The notes beneath the pieces are model-generated. The model searched no databases. It saw only the letters and a program-made list of their open reading frames with translations, and had not been told where the DNA came from. Of a DNA stretch of 64,000 nucleotides, positions 10,093-24,055 are shown one piece after another (position 1 is the stretch's first letter; the number at the start of each line of letters is the position of its first letter). The stretch comes from Pardosa pseudoannulata (Eukaryota; Arthropoda; Arachnida; Araneae; Lycosidae). A program made the position numbers and the translations under genes. The stretch covers positions 133,141,205 to 133,205,204 of the forward strand of contig CM063502.1 in the NCBI GenBank assembly GCA_032207245.1. Direction: 5' to 3'.

Positions 10093-11449
10093 AAATCAAC
10101 AAGAAATTCAACCAATGAATGTATAACTACTTTAACAGATAATATTCCAATTGCTTCATCTTCTGTAGCTGTCAAACCTGAACAGTCTAAAGAGTATCCT
10201 GGAGTAATAAAAATTAAGAGTTTTTATCAGTAAGCCTTTTTGTAAAGATAATAGTAATCAAATTAAATCTCACCTAAAGGAGAAAGTTTCCATTTCATCT
10301 GCTAATTTAAATCCTTCTACTGAGTGCCCAAGTAATGATAGTTCTGATAAGGCAGTTAACTTATGTGTTAATAAAACAATTAAAAACATCAATTTGAAGA
10401 AAGAAAACTCCCCAAGCATAGGGATTTTAGATGACAATGAGGTAGAAAATGTTGCACAGTGTGTGACAACCCATAAAACTACAGCATCAGGATCAAAATG
10501 TAAAAAGTTAAAAAGCAATGTATCAGATATTCCAGGAATCTCAGCCAAAACTGAGAGAAAAAATAGTTCCTCTGTTACCTCTCCTCATGATATAAGCAGC
10601 CGGGATCAACAGGTATCAATAAACAAATATGTCCATAACAACAATATACAAAAAGATGAGGGCATTAAGAATAAAAAACGTAAATCAGATAGTTGTAATG
10701 GTGAAACAATGAATATATATTCTAAGAAGAAAAAGAAAAAAACTTGTGCACTTCAAGATGATGTTTGAAATTCACCCATTTCTGATAATATGCCTTATGA
10801 TTCCAAGACATCTAAGATACCAACTTTCACTAAAGTAAATGATATTGTAAATATTACTGTGAATTCTTCTCAATACAAAAATGAAATAAAAAATAGGAAG
10901 GAACAAAATATATTCGTGTCTTCTAAAACTGAGCTAAAAACTTATGCTCCCAATGAGAGAAAACCTAACGTAATTGATGATAACCCACATCAATTTTCTG
11001 ATTCTAATGTAAATGATGAAATTCCAATTAATTATGAATTTCCTTCTAATTCTGACTTTAATTGTTCACAAGATGACTCAGTTATCATTATATCGGATGA
11101 TGAATCTTATTTTGATTTTAAGTCTGCACAGACTTATATACATATTAAAAAAGAACCAGAAGAGATCGATGAAGATATGGAAAATTGTGAACAAATTGAG
11201 GATGAGCTTGAGTTTGACGATTTAAATGTCATGAAGCTTGTTGATCAAATGGAAATTGATAGTAGAGTAGAAAATGTTGAATCGAAACAAGCATTTACTA
11301 ACATTAATGAATCAGCAAATGTAAAGGAATCTGATTATAATTCATTTAAAAAATCTGAGGCAACTGTTAATGATTTCTTCCCTGTACTTTCTCAAGCTTT
11401 TGAAAGTGATGATGATGATATGAATGAAAATCTACCACATTTTGTTAGG
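10093..11449 (+). pseudogene. Unit 3 foreign insert
   Basis: Split into frames 10015-10233, 10394-10768 and 10790 onward. The A-tract has seven A instead of eight, so the poly-lysine frame here continues in the same register as the downstream frame, up to the shared TGA at 10766-10768. The psi-K-x-E and V-I-I-I motifs are all present. Confidence 0.65.
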
Positions 11450-12704
11450 GAGGAAATAGAGCAGCTGAAAAGGGGTAAGTGCGTTTCTCCCAAAAGTAGA
11501 GTAGCGTCTCTCAATGTATTTCTCGATGAAATAGAACTTATGAGAGTAGGCGGACGATTGTCCAATTCGGACCTACCCGCAAACAGCAAACATCCCATTG
11601 TCTTACCAGGTAAACATCCTTTAACTGCAGTCATTTTAAACTATTATCACTTAAAGTACTTTCATGTAGGATCGCAAGCCCTCTTACATCAGGTTCGGCA
11701 AAAGTTCTGGCCTCTTAATGGCAGAAATAATTGTAGAAAGATAGTTCATGGATGTCTAACATGTTTCAAAAATAAATCTGCTACAGCTCAACAAATAATG
11801 GCTGAGTTACACAGAGAGCGTGTTACACCAACCTATCCATTTAATATCACCGGTGTTGATTTCTGCGGTCCCTTTGCTGTAAAATATAAAAATCAAAGAA
11901 AGGGGACTCTTAACAAAACTTACATTGCAGTCTACGTATGTAAGAGTACTAAGGCCATACATTTGGACTTCGTTACCGATCTAACGAGTCAATCATTCAT
12001 TGCTAGCCTAAGGCGATTTTTCGCTAGACGGGGGAAATGTGCTAGAATTATGAGCGATAATTCTAAGGCGTTTAGGGGTGCTAACCTCGAAATTAAAAGG
12101 TTGCAAAAAATTAGTATTGCTCCCAGATGAAAATTTAGCTAATTTCTATAACACTGAGGGCGGAGAGTGGAAATTCATCCCACTTAGGTCACCAAATTTT
12201 GGAGGAATATGGGAGGCTGGAGTCAAATCGTTCAAGTTCCATTTTAAAAGAATTGTAGGTATTCAACATTTGAGTTTGAGGAATTCTTAACGATTTTGAC
12301 TGAGGTAGAAGGAGTGTTAAATTCTAGACCTCTCACTCCTATTTCGGCAGACTAATAATTTTGAAATTTTGACCCCAGGTCATTTTTTGGTAGGAAGACC
12401 TCTCACATCCCTAGTAGAACCAGATTTAACTGAGATAAATGAAAATAGATTGACTAAGTGGCAAAAGATTACCAAATATACACAGAAAATAATGAAACGG
12501 GACTACCTTAATAGTCTGCAAGAGCGTCACAAATGGAAATTTGTAAAGGACGACGTTCAATTAGGTACTCTTGTATTAGTTAAAGATGAAAATTTGCCGT
12601 CAACAAAATGGCTAGTGGGAAGAATAGCTCAGATTTTTCATGGTAGGGATAACAGGGTAAGAGTAGTAACTGCACGCTTGCCAAACCAAAAATTTCTGTG
12701 GTGA
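11450..12704 (+). pseudogene. Unit 3 integrase
   Basis: Frames 10790-12130, 12078-12290 and 12369-12704 carry the zinc-binding and first two acids, the third acid and the C-terminal domain respectively. No private lesions seen. Confidence 0.75.
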
Positions 12705-13506
12705 ATCGCCGAAAGAGCGATAAATGAGAGCCAAAGGCTTACACAGTCTGGCAACCTTTTATGTAACCCGGAGAACTAGGAGTTGTAGTGAGATATAGTA
12801 CAGAGTGGAACGCTGAATAAAGTGTCATAATGAAACGTATTGAATAGTGTAATTATTTTATATTCTGTTCACAAAGTAGCAACCTTCTTCATTTCTAAAA
12901 AGAAATGTACGTGATGTATGTGTTCTTCCTGTGGAATAACTATTTGTATTGTATATATTTAAATATCGAACTTTATTCTATAATTTTCAGTTATTAAGCA
13001 GTAACTGCAATTTTTTAAAAACGTTTAAATTTGTTATTTAGTATTAATTTCTGTCATAGTACATTTATGTTTATATTATTCATGATTAATTGTTTGAAAT
13101 TGTTAATTTCAACGGCGGGAGTGTTACGAATTGTGAACTATAGATGGCGCTACGCCACAAATGTAAAAAAGAAAGGAGTTGAACATTGGAATTTTTAAGT
13201 AGCAGTGGTGTGGCCGCTAGCTAATAAATAAATTCAGTTTTATTGGTGCAAATGTGTGTTAGTTGGAATTTTTAGTGAGAAGACAGTATTTATTATGACA
13301 CTTATTTTCCATGGTCCGTCGAGACACAGCCAGCAATTGGCAAGAATAGAGTGAAATCGAAAACGCAAACTCCTTTGTGTTTGTGTTACCTAGTGAAGAA
13401 TAGAGTGTTTGGATATACCCTTATTAGGATTCATAGAAGTCAAAGGGTAAGTACCCTAATTAGAAATATTTATTTGTTTAGTAATTAAGACGATACTTAA
13501 TTTAAA

Positions 13507-14747
13507 ATGTCTCTGAAAGGGCATTTGGCCAAAAAGCGAACTTTGAAAACTCAACTAACAAAGTTAAGACAGAAAATAGCAGAAAGAGATGTACAAAAAT
13601 CTGACTTAGAAGTGTTATCAAGTAAATTTAAAGTTATAGAGGTTTAGTTAAATGATATTTTTAATGCAGTGTTTGAGTTAGCTGATGTAGAAAAAGCATT
13701 TCTGCAAATTTCACTGGCAGAAAAAGATAGAGACGCAGTGCGGTTCCTATTTGTGGAAAATACTTCATTAATTGATGTAAAATTGCAGATATACAGATTT
13801 CGGCGTGTAAAATTTGGAGTAAAATCGAGTCCATTTCTATTGGCTGCCACAATAAAAAAACATTTAGAAAAATATAGAGAAGACAATCCAGAGGTATTTG
13901 AAAACTTGAATACATGTATTTACGTGGACGATTTTATTACAGGTCAAGATGGAGTTGAAGAGGCTTTAAGTATTTCGCGTAAAGCCAAACAAATTATGAA
14001 TGAAGCAGCTATGAATTTGCGTAAATGGGTAACTAATGATCTTGAATTGATGAAAAGATGGGAAGAAGATGGATTTGAGATTCATCCTTACAGAGTCGAC
14101 AACTCTAATGAGAGACTAAAGGTCCTAGGAATGTCCTGGGATATTGTCAAGATAGCTTGAGCATAGATGCATGTAGTTTGATATCGTCGCTTAATAACAG
14201 AGAGAATACGAAACGCTTCATCCTAAAAACAGCAGGAAAAATATTCGACCCTCTTGGGTTATTAACCCCATTCACCTTTAGACTTAAATTCTTACTCCAA
14301 GAACTTTGGGTTCAAAAATTAACTTGGGATGACGAACTTCCAAAGGATATCAGTGAAGAATGAGTTAAGTGGTTTCTGAGTGTCTGGATCTAAGTAATAT
14401 TACAGTTCCTAGATTTGTTCTGAGTCCAGATGCAGATTCGATAGAGCTACATTGCTTTTCAGATGCCAGTCAAAAAGCGTATGGAGCAGTTGTCTGTGTT
14501 AGATTTGTAAATCAAGGAAGAACTTCTGTGAACTTTATTGCATCAAAGTGTCGTGTTGCATCTGTTAAAAGAGTTACGTTACCTCGTCTTGAACTACTCG
14601 GAACTTTACTTGCAGCTCGTTTAGGTTATGAAATAAAAAAAGGTATTTGATCGAAAGAAAATTTCAACAATGATTTATTGGACAGATGCAAAAATTGTGC
14701 TGTGTTGGATCAAGGGATCAAGCAGTAAATGGAAATCATTTGTTGCC
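13507..14747 (+). pseudogene. Unit 4 gag stub, RT and RNase H remnant
   Basis: RT frame 13669-14160, connection 14157-14363, RNase H 14369-14650 and the third acid from 14670. Shared lesions only. Confidence 0.75.
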
Positions 14748-16104
14748 AAATCAACAAGAAATTCAACCAATGAATGTATAACTACTTTAACAGATAATAT
14801 TCCAATTGCTTCATCTTCTGTAGCTGTCAAACCTGAACAGTCTAAAGAGTATCCTGGAGTAATAAAATTAAGAGTTTTTATCAGTAAGCCTTTTTGTAAA
14901 GATAATAGTAATCAAATTAAATCTCACCTAAAGGAGAAAGTTTCCATTTCATCTGCTAATTTAAATCCTTCTACTGAGTGCCCAAGTAATGATAGTTCTG
15001 ATAAGGCAGTTAACTTATGTGTTAATAAAACAATTAAAAACATCAATTTGAAGAAAGAAAACTCCCCAAGCATAGGGATTTTAGATGACAATGAGGTAGA
15101 AAATGTTGCACAGTGTGTGACAACCCATAAAACTACAGCATCAGGATCAAAATGTAAAAAGTTAAAAAGCAATGTATCAGATATTCCAGGAATCTCAGCC
15201 AAAACTGAGAGAAAAAATAGTTCCTCTGTTACCTCTCCTCATGATATAAGCAGCCGGGATCAACAGGTATCAATAAACAAATATGTCCATAACAACAATA
15301 TACAAAAAGATGAGGGCATTAAGAATAAAAAACGTAAATCAGATAGTTGTAATGGTGAAACAATGAATATATATTCTAAGAAGAAAAAGAAAAAAAACTT
15401 GTGCACTTCAAGATGATGTTTGAAATTCACCCATTTCTGATAATATGCCTTATGATTCCAAGACATCTAAGATACCAACTTTCACTAAAGTAAATGATAT
15501 TGTAAATATTACTGTGAATTCTTCTCAATACAAAAATGAAATAAAAAAATAGGAAGGAACAAAATATATTCGTGTCTTCTAAAACTGAGCTAAAAACTTA
15601 TGCTCCCAATGAGAGAAAACCTAACGTAATTGATGATAACCCACATCAATTTTCTGATTCTAATGTAAATGATGAAATTCCAATTAATTATGAATTTCCT
15701 TCTAATTCTGACTTTAATTGTTCACAAGATGACTCAGTTATCATTATATCGGATGATGAATCTTATTTTGATTTTAAGTCTGCACAGACTTATATACATT
15801 AAAAAAAGAACCAGAAGAGATCGATGAAGATATGGAAAATTGTGAACAAATTGAGGATGAGCTTGAGTTTGACGATTTAAATGTCATGAAGCTTGTTGAT
15901 CAAATGGAAATTGATAGTAGAGTAGAAAATGTTGAATCGAAACAAGCATTTACTAACATTAATGAATCAGCAAATGTAAAGGAATCTGATTATAATTCAT
16001 TTAAAAAATCTGAGGCAACTGTTAATGATTTCTTCCCTGTACTTTCTCAAGCTTTTGAAAGTGATGATGATGATATGAATGAAAATCTACCACATTTTGT
16101 TAGG
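14748..16104 (+). pseudogene. Unit 4 foreign insert
   Basis: Frames 14670-15416, 15572-15802 and 15832 onward. The private indels split the segment between the V-I-I-I motif and the IKKE site, so those two motifs fall in different frames in this unit. Confidence 0.65.
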
Positions 16105-17359
16105 GAGGAAATAGAGCAGCTGAAAAGGGGTAAGTGCGTTTCTCCCAAAAGTAGAGTAGCGTCTCTCAATGTATTTCTCGATGAAATAGAACTTATGAGA
16201 GTAGGCGGACGATTGTCCAATTCGGACCTACCCGCAAACAGCAAACATCCCATTGTCTTACCAGGTAAACATCCTTTAACTGCAGTCATTTTAAACTATT
16301 ATCACTTAAAGTACTTTCATGTAGGATCGCAAGCCCTCTTACATCAGGTTCGGCAAAAGTTCTGGCCTCTTAATGGCAGAAATAATTGTAGAAAGATAGT
16401 TCATGGATGTCTAACATGTTTCAAAAATAAATCTGCTACAGCTCAACAAATAATGGCTGAGTTACACAGAGAGCGTGTTACACCAACCTATCCATTTAAT
16501 ATCACCGGTGTTGATTTCTGCGGTCCCTTTGCTGTAAAATATAAAAATCAAAGAAAGGGGACTCTTAACAAAACTTACATTGCAGTCTACGTATGTAAGA
16601 GTACTAAGGCCATACATTTGGACTTCGTTACCGATCTAACGAGTCAATCATTCATTGCTAGCCTAAGGCGATTTTTCGCTAGACGGGGGAAATGTGCTAG
16701 AATTATGAGCGATAATTCTAAGGCGTTTAGGGGTGCTAACCTCGAAATTAAAAGGTTGCAAAAAATTAGTATTGCTCCCAGATGAAAATTTAGCTAATTT
16801 CTATAACACTGAGGGCGGAGAGTGGAAATTCATCCCACTTAGGTCACCAAATTTTGGAGGAATATGGGAGGCTGGAGTCAAATCGTTCAAGTTCCATTTT
16901 AAAAGAATTGTAGGTATTCAACATTTGAGTTTGAGGAATTCTTAACGATTTTGACTGAGGTAGAAGGAGTGTTAAATTCTAGACCTCTCACTCCTATTTC
17001 GGCAGACTAATAATTTTGAAATTTTGACCCCAGGTCATTTTTTGGTAGGAAGACCTCTCACATCCCTAGTAGAACCAGATTTAACTGAGATAAATGAAAA
17101 TAGATTGACTAAGTGGCAAAAGATTACCAAATATACACAGAAAATAATGAAACGGGACTACCTTAATAGTCTGCAAGAGCGTCACAAATGGAAATTTGTA
17201 AAGGACGACGTTCAATTAGGTACTCTTGTATTAGTTAAAGATGAAAATTTGCCGTCAACAAAATGGCTAGTGGGAAGAATAGCTCAGATTTTTCATGGTA
17301 GGGATAACAGGGTAAGAGTAGTAACTGCACGCTTGCCAAACCAAAAATTTCTGTGGTGA
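16105..17359 (+). pseudogene. Unit 4 integrase
   Basis: Frames 15832-16785, 16733-16945 and 17024-17359. No private lesions seen. Confidence 0.75.
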
Positions 17360-18160
17360 ATCGCCGAAAGAGCGATAAATGAGAGCCAAAGGCTTACACA
17401 GTCTGGCAACCTTTTATGTAACCCGGAGAACTAGGAGTTGTAGTGAGATATAGTACAGAGTGGAACGCTGAATAAAGTGTCATAATGAAACGTATTGAAT
17501 AGTGTAATTATTTTATATTCTGTTCACAAAGTAGCAACCTTCTTCATTTCTAAAAAGAAATGTACGTGATGTATGTGTTCTTCCTGTGGAATAACTATTT
17601 GTATTGTATATATTTAAATATCGAACTTTATTCTATAATTTTCAGTTATTAAGCAGTAACTGCAATTTTTTAAAACGTTTAAATTTGTTATTTAGTATTA
17701 ATTTCTGTCATAGTACATTTATGTTTATATTATTCATGATTAATTGTTTGAAATTGTTAATTTCAACGGCGGGAGTGTTACGAATTGTGAACTATAGATG
17801 GCGCTACGCCACAAATGTAAAAAAGAAAGGAGTTGAACATTGGAATTTTTAAGTAGCAGTGGTGTGGCCGCTAGCTAATAAATAAATTCAGTTTTATTGG
17901 TGCAAATGTGTGTTAGTTGGAATTTTTAGTGAGAAGACAGTATTTATTATGACACTTATTTTCCATGGTCCGTCGAGACACAGCCAGCAATTGGCAAGAA
18001 TAGAGTGAAATCGAAAACGCAAACTCCTTTGTGTTTGTGTTACCTAGTGAAGAATAGAGTGTTTGGATATACCCTTATTAGGATTCATAGAAGTCAAAGG
18101 GTAAGTACCCTAATTAGAAATATTTATTTGTTTAGTAATTAAGACGATACTTAATTTAAA

Positions 18161-19401
18161 ATGTCTCTGAAAGGGCATTTGGCCAAAAAGCGAACTTTGA
18201 AAACTCAACTAACAAAGTTAAGACAGAAAATAGCAGAAAGAGATGTACAAAAATCTGACTTAGAAGTGTTATCAAGTAAATTTAAAGTTATAGAGGTTTA
18301 GTTAAATGATATTTTTAATGCAGTGTTTGAGTTAGCTGATGTAGAAAAAGCATTTCTGCAAATTTCACTGGCAGAAAAAGATAGAGACGCAGTGCGGTTC
18401 CTATTTGTGGAAAATACTTCATTAATTGATGTAAAATTGCAGATATACAGATTTCGGCGTGTAAAATTTGGAGTAAAATCGAGTCCATTTCTATTGGCTG
18501 CCACAATAAAAAAACATTTAGAAAAATATAGAGAAGACAATCCAGAGGTATTTGAAAACTTGAATACATGTATTTACGTGGACGATTTTATTACAGGTCA
18601 AGATGGAGTTGAAGAGGCTTTAAGTATTTCGCGTAAAGCCAAACAAATTATGAATGAAGCAGCTATGAATTTGCGTAAATGGGTAACTAATGATCTTGAA
18701 TTGATGAAAAGATGGGAAGAAGATGGATTTGAGATTCATCCTTACAGAGTCGACAACTCTAATGAGAGACTAAAGGTCCTAGGAATGTCCTGGGATATTG
18801 TCAAGATAGCTTGAGCATAGATGCATGTAGTTTGATATCGTCGCTTAATAACAGAGAGAATACGAAACGCTTCATCCTAAAAACAGCAGGAAAAATATTC
18901 GACCCTCTTGGGTTATTAACCCCATTCACCTTTAGACTTAAATTCTTACTCCAAGAACTTTGGGTTCAAAAATTAACTTGGGATGACGAACTTCCAAAGG
19001 ATATCAGTGAAGAATGAGTTAAGTGGTTTCTGAGTGTCTGGATCTAAGTAATATTACAGTTCCTAGATTTGTTCTGAGTCCAGATGCAGATTCGATAGAG
19101 CTACATTGCTTTTCAGATGCCAGTCAAAAAGCGTATGGAGCAGTTGTCTGTGTTAGATTTGTAAATCAAGGAAGAACTTCTGTGAACTTTATTGCATCAA
19201 AGTGTCGTGTTGCATCTGTTAAAAGAGTTACGTTACCTCGTCTTGAACTACTCGGAACTTTACTTGCAGCTCGTTTAGGTTATGAAATAAAAAAAGGTAT
19301 TTGATCGAAAGAAAATTTCAACAATGATTTATTGGACAGATGCAAAAATTGTGCTGTGTTGGATCAAGGGATCAAGCAGTAAATGGAAATCATTTGTTGC
19401 C
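18161..19401 (+). pseudogene. Unit 5 gag stub, RT and RNase H remnant
   Basis: RT frame 18323-18814, connection 18811-19017, RNase H 19023-19304 and the third acid from 19324. Shared lesions only. Confidence 0.75.
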
Positions 19402-20758
19402 AAATCAACAAGAAATTCAACCAATGAATGTATAACTACTTTAACAGATAATATTCCAATTGCTTCATCTTCTGTAGCTGTCAAACCTGAACAGTCTAAA
19501 GAGTATCCTGGAGTAATAAAATTAAGAGTTTTTATCAGTAAGCCTTTTTGTAAAGATAATAGTAATCAAATTAAATCTCACCTAAAGGAGAAAGTTTCCA
19601 TTTCATCTGCTAATTTAAATCCTTCTACTGAGTGCCCAAGTAATGATAGTTCTGATAAGGCAGTTAACTTATGTGTTAATAAAACAATTAAAAACATCAA
19701 TTTGAAGAAAGAAAACTCCCCAAGCATAGGGATTTTAGATGACAATGAGGTAGAAAATGTTGCACAGTGTGTGACAACCCATAAAACTACAGCATCAGGA
19801 TCAAAATGTAAAAAGTTAAAAAGCAATGTATCAGATATTCCAGGAATCTCAGCCAAAACTGAGAGAAAAAATAGTTCCTCTGTTACCTCTCCTCATGATA
19901 TAAGCAGCCGGGATCAACAGGTATCAATAAACAAATATGTCCATAACAACAATATACAAAAAGATGAGGGCATTAAGAATAAAAAACGTAAATCAGATAG
20001 TTGTAATGGTGAAACAATGAATATATATTCTAAGAAGAAAAAGAAAAAAAACTTGTGCACTTCAAGATGATGTTTGAAATTCACCCATTTCTGATAATAT
20101 GCCTTATGATTCCAAGACATCTAAGATACCAACTTTCACTAAAGTAAATGATATTGTAAATATTACTGTGAATTCTTCTCAATACAAAAATGAAATAAAA
20201 AATAGGAAGGAACAAAATATATTCGTGTCTTCTAAAACTGAGCTAAAAACTTATGCTCCCAATGAGAGAAAACCTAACGTAATTGATGATAACCCACATC
20301 AATTTTCTGATTCTAATGTAAATGATGAAATTCCAATTAATTATGAATTTCCTTCTAATTCTGACTTTAATTGTTCACAAGATGACTCAGTTATCATTAT
20401 ATCGGATGATGAATCTTATTTTGATTTTAAGTCTGCACAGACTTATATACATATTAAAAAAGAACCAGAAGAGATCGATGAAGATATGGAAAATTGTGAA
20501 CAAATTGAGGATGAGCTTGAGTTTGACGATTTAAATGTCATGAAGCTTGTTGATCAAATGGAAATTGATAGTAGAGTAGAAAATGTTGAATCGAAACAAG
20601 CATTTACTAACATTAATGAATCAGCAAATGTAAAGGAATCTGATTATAATTCATTTAAAAAATCTGAGGCAACTGTTAATGATTTCTTCCCTGTACTTTC
20701 TCAAGCTTTTGAAAGTGATGATGATGATATGAATGAAAATCTACCACATTTTGTTAGG
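19402..20758 (+). pseudogene. Unit 5 foreign insert
   Basis: Frames 19324-20070 (248 codons) and 20099 onward, joined across the eight-A tract and the TGA as in unit 1. All four SUMO-related motifs are intact. Confidence 0.65.
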
Positions 20759-22013
20759 GAGGAAATAGAGCAGCTGAAAAGGGGTAAGTGCGTTTCTCCC
20801 AAAAGTAGAGTAGCGTCTCTCAATGTATTTCTCGATGAAATAGAACTTATGAGAGTAGGCGGACGATTGTCCAATTCGGACCTACCCGCAAACAGCAAAC
20901 ATCCCATTGTCTTACCAGGTAAACATCCTTTAACTGCAGTCATTTTAAACTATTATCACTTAAAGTACTTTCATGTAGGATCGCAAGCCCTCTTACATCA
21001 GGTTCGGCAAAAGTTCTGGCCTCTTAATGGCAGAAATAATTGTAGAAAGATAGTTCATGGATGTCTAACATGTTTCAAAAATAAATCTGCTACAGCTCAA
21101 CAAATAATGGCTGAGTTACACAGAGAGCGTGTTACACCAACCTATCCATTTAATATCACCGGTGTTGATTTCTGCGGTCCCTTTGCTGTAAAATATAAAA
21201 ATCAAAGAAAGGGGACTCTTAACAAAACTTACATTGCAGTCTACGTATGTAAGAGTACTAAGGCCATACATTTGGACTTCGTTACCGATCTAACGAGTCA
21301 ATCATTCATTGCTAGCCTAAGGCGATTTTTCGCTAGACGGGGGAAATGTGCTAGAATTATGAGCGATAATTCTAAGGCGTTTAGGGGTGCTAACCTCGAA
21401 ATTAAAAGGTTGCAAAAAATTAGTATTGCTCCCAGATGAAAATTTAGCTAATTTCTATAACACTGAGGGCGGAGAGTGGAAATTCATCCCACTTAGGTCA
21501 CCAAATTTTGGAGGAATATGGGAGGCTGGAGTCAAATCGTTCAAGTTCCATTTTAAAAGAATTGTAGGTATTCAACATTTGAGTTTGAGGAATTCTTAAC
21601 GATTTTGACTGAGGTAGAAGGAGTGTTAAATTCTAGACCTCTCACTCCTATTTCGGCAGACTAATAATTTTGAAATTTTGACCCCAGGTCATTTTTTGGT
21701 AGGAAGACCTCTCACATCCCTAGTAGAACCAGATTTAACTGAGATAAATGAAAATAGATTGACTAAGTGGCAAAAGATTACCAAATATACACAGAAAATA
21801 ATGAAACGGGACTACCTTAATAGTCTGCAAGAGCGTCACAAATGGAAATTTGTAAAGGACGACGTTCAATTAGGTACTCTTGTATTAGTTAAAGATGAAA
21901 ATTTGCCGTCAACAAAATGGCTAGTGGGAAGAATAGCTCAGATTTTTCATGGTAGGGATAACAGGGTAAGAGTAGTAACTGCACGCTTGCCAAACCAAAA
22001 ATTTCTGTGGTGA
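20759..22013 (+). pseudogene. Unit 5 integrase
   Basis: Frames 20099-21439 (446 codons including the insert's 3' part), 21387-21599 and 21678-22013. Confidence 0.75.
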
Positions 22014-22814
22014 ATCGCCGAAAGAGCGATAAATGAGAGCCAAAGGCTTACACAGTCTGGCAACCTTTTATGTAACCCGGAGAACTAGGAGTTGTAGTGA
22101 GATATAGTACAGAGTGGAACGCTGAATAAAGTGTCATAATGAAACGTATTGAATAGTGTAATTATTTTATATTCTGTTCACAAAGTAGCAACCTTCTTCA
22201 TTTCTAAAAAGAAATGTACGTGATGTATGTGTTCTTCCTGTGGAATAACTATTTGTATTGTATATATTTAAATATCGAACTTTATTCTATAATTTTCAGT
22301 TATTAAGCAGTAACTGCAATTTTTTAAAACGTTTAAATTTGTTATTTAGTATTAATTTCTGTCATAGTACATTTATGTTTATATTATTCATGATTAATTG
22401 TTTGAAATTGTTAATTTCAACGGCGGGAGTGTTACGAATTGTGAACTATAGATGGCGCTACGCCACAAATGTAAAAAAGAAAGGAGTTGAACATTGGAAT
22501 TTTTAAGTAGCAGTGGTGTGGCCGCTAGCTAATAAATAAATTCAGTTTTATTGGTGCAAATGTGTGTTAGTTGGAATTTTTAGTGAGAAGACAGTATTTA
22601 TTATGACACTTATTTTCCATGGTCCGTCGAGACACAGCCAGCAATTGGCAAGAATAGAGTGAAATCGAAAACGCAAACTCCTTTGTGTTTGTGTTACCTA
22701 GTGAAGAATAGAGTGTTTGGATATACCCTTATTAGGATTCATAGAAGTCAAAGGGTAAGTACCCTAATTAGAAATATTTATTTGTTTAGTAATTAAGACG
22801 ATACTTAATTTAAA

Positions 22815-24055
22815 ATGTCTCTGAAAGGGCATTTGGCCAAAAAGCGAACTTTGAAAACTCAACTAACAAAGTTAAGACAGAAAATAGCAGAAAGAGATGT
22901 ACAAAAATCTGACTTAGAAGTGTTATCAAGTAAATTTAAAGTTATAGAGGTTTAGTTAAATGATATTTTTAATGCAGTGTTTGAGTTAGCTGATGTAGAA
23001 AAAGCATTTCTGCAAATTTCACTGGCAGAAAAAGATAGAGACGCAGTGCGGTTCCTATTTGTGGAAAATACTTCATTAATTGATGTAAAATTGCAGATAT
23101 ACAGATTTCGGCGTGTAAAATTTGGAGTAAAATCGAGTCCATTTCTATTGGCTGCCACAATAAAAAAACATTTAGAAAAATATAGAGAAGACAATCCAGA
23201 GGTATTTGAAAACTTGAATACATGTATTTACGTGGACGATTTTATTACAGGTCAAGATGGAGTTGAAGAGGCTTTAAGTATTTCGCGTAAAGCCAAACAA
23301 ATTATGAATGAAGCAGCTATGAATTTGCGTAAATGGGTAACTAATGATCTTGAATTGATGAAAAGATGGGAAGAAGATGGATTTGAGATTCATCCTTACA
23401 GAGTCGACAACTCTAATGAGAGACTAAAGGTCCTAGGAATGTCCTGGGATATTGTCAAGATAGCTTGAGCATAGATGCATGTAGTTTGATATCGTCGCTT
23501 AATAACAGAGAGAATACGAAACGCTTCATCCTAAAAACAGCAGGAAAAATATTCGACCCTCTTGGGTTATTAACCCCATTCACCTTTAGACTTAAATTCT
23601 TACTCCAAGAACTTTGGGTTCAAAAATTAACTTGGGATGACGAACTTCCAAAGGATATCAGTGAAGAATGAGTTAAGTGGTTTCTGAGTGTCTGGATCTA
23701 AGTAATATTACAGTTCCTAGATTTGTTCTGAGTCCAGATGCAGATTCGATAGAGCTACATTGCTTTTCAGATGCCAGTCAAAAAGCGTATGGAGCAGTTG
23801 TCTGTGTTAGATTTGTAAATCAAGGAAGAACTTCTGTGAACTTTATTGCATCAAAGTGTCGTGTTGCATCTGTTAAAAGAGTTACGTTACCTCGTCTTGA
23901 ACTACTCGGAACTTTACTTGCAGCTCGTTTAGGTTATGAAATAAAAAAAGGTATTTGATCGAAAGAAAATTTCAACAATGATTTATTGGACAGATGCAAA
24001 AATTGTGCTGTGTTGGATCAAGGGATCAAGCAGTAAATGGAAATCATTTGTTGCC
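22815..24055 (+). pseudogene. Unit 6 gag stub, RT and RNase H remnant
   Basis: RT frame 22977-23468, connection 23465-23671, RNase H 23677-23958 and the third acid from 23978. Confidence 0.75.

Larger units (their letters stand above)
8427..13081 (+). mobile_element. Array unit 3 (4655 bp)
   Basis: Full-length. Private differences: an extra A near 10210, one A fewer in the insert's A-tract near 10737, and an extra A near 13019. Their sum (+1) matches the unit length against the 4654-bp mode. Confidence 0.9.
13082..17735 (+). mobile_element. Array unit 4 (4654 bp)
   Basis: Full-length. Private differences: an extra A at about 15547 and a net one-base loss at about 15798 (an AT lost, an A gained). 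Both lie in the insert and leave the total length at the mode. Confidence 0.9.
17736..22389 (+). mobile_element. Array unit 5 (4654 bp, closest to consensus)
   Basis: No private indel was found; this unit best represents the repeat. Confidence 0.9.
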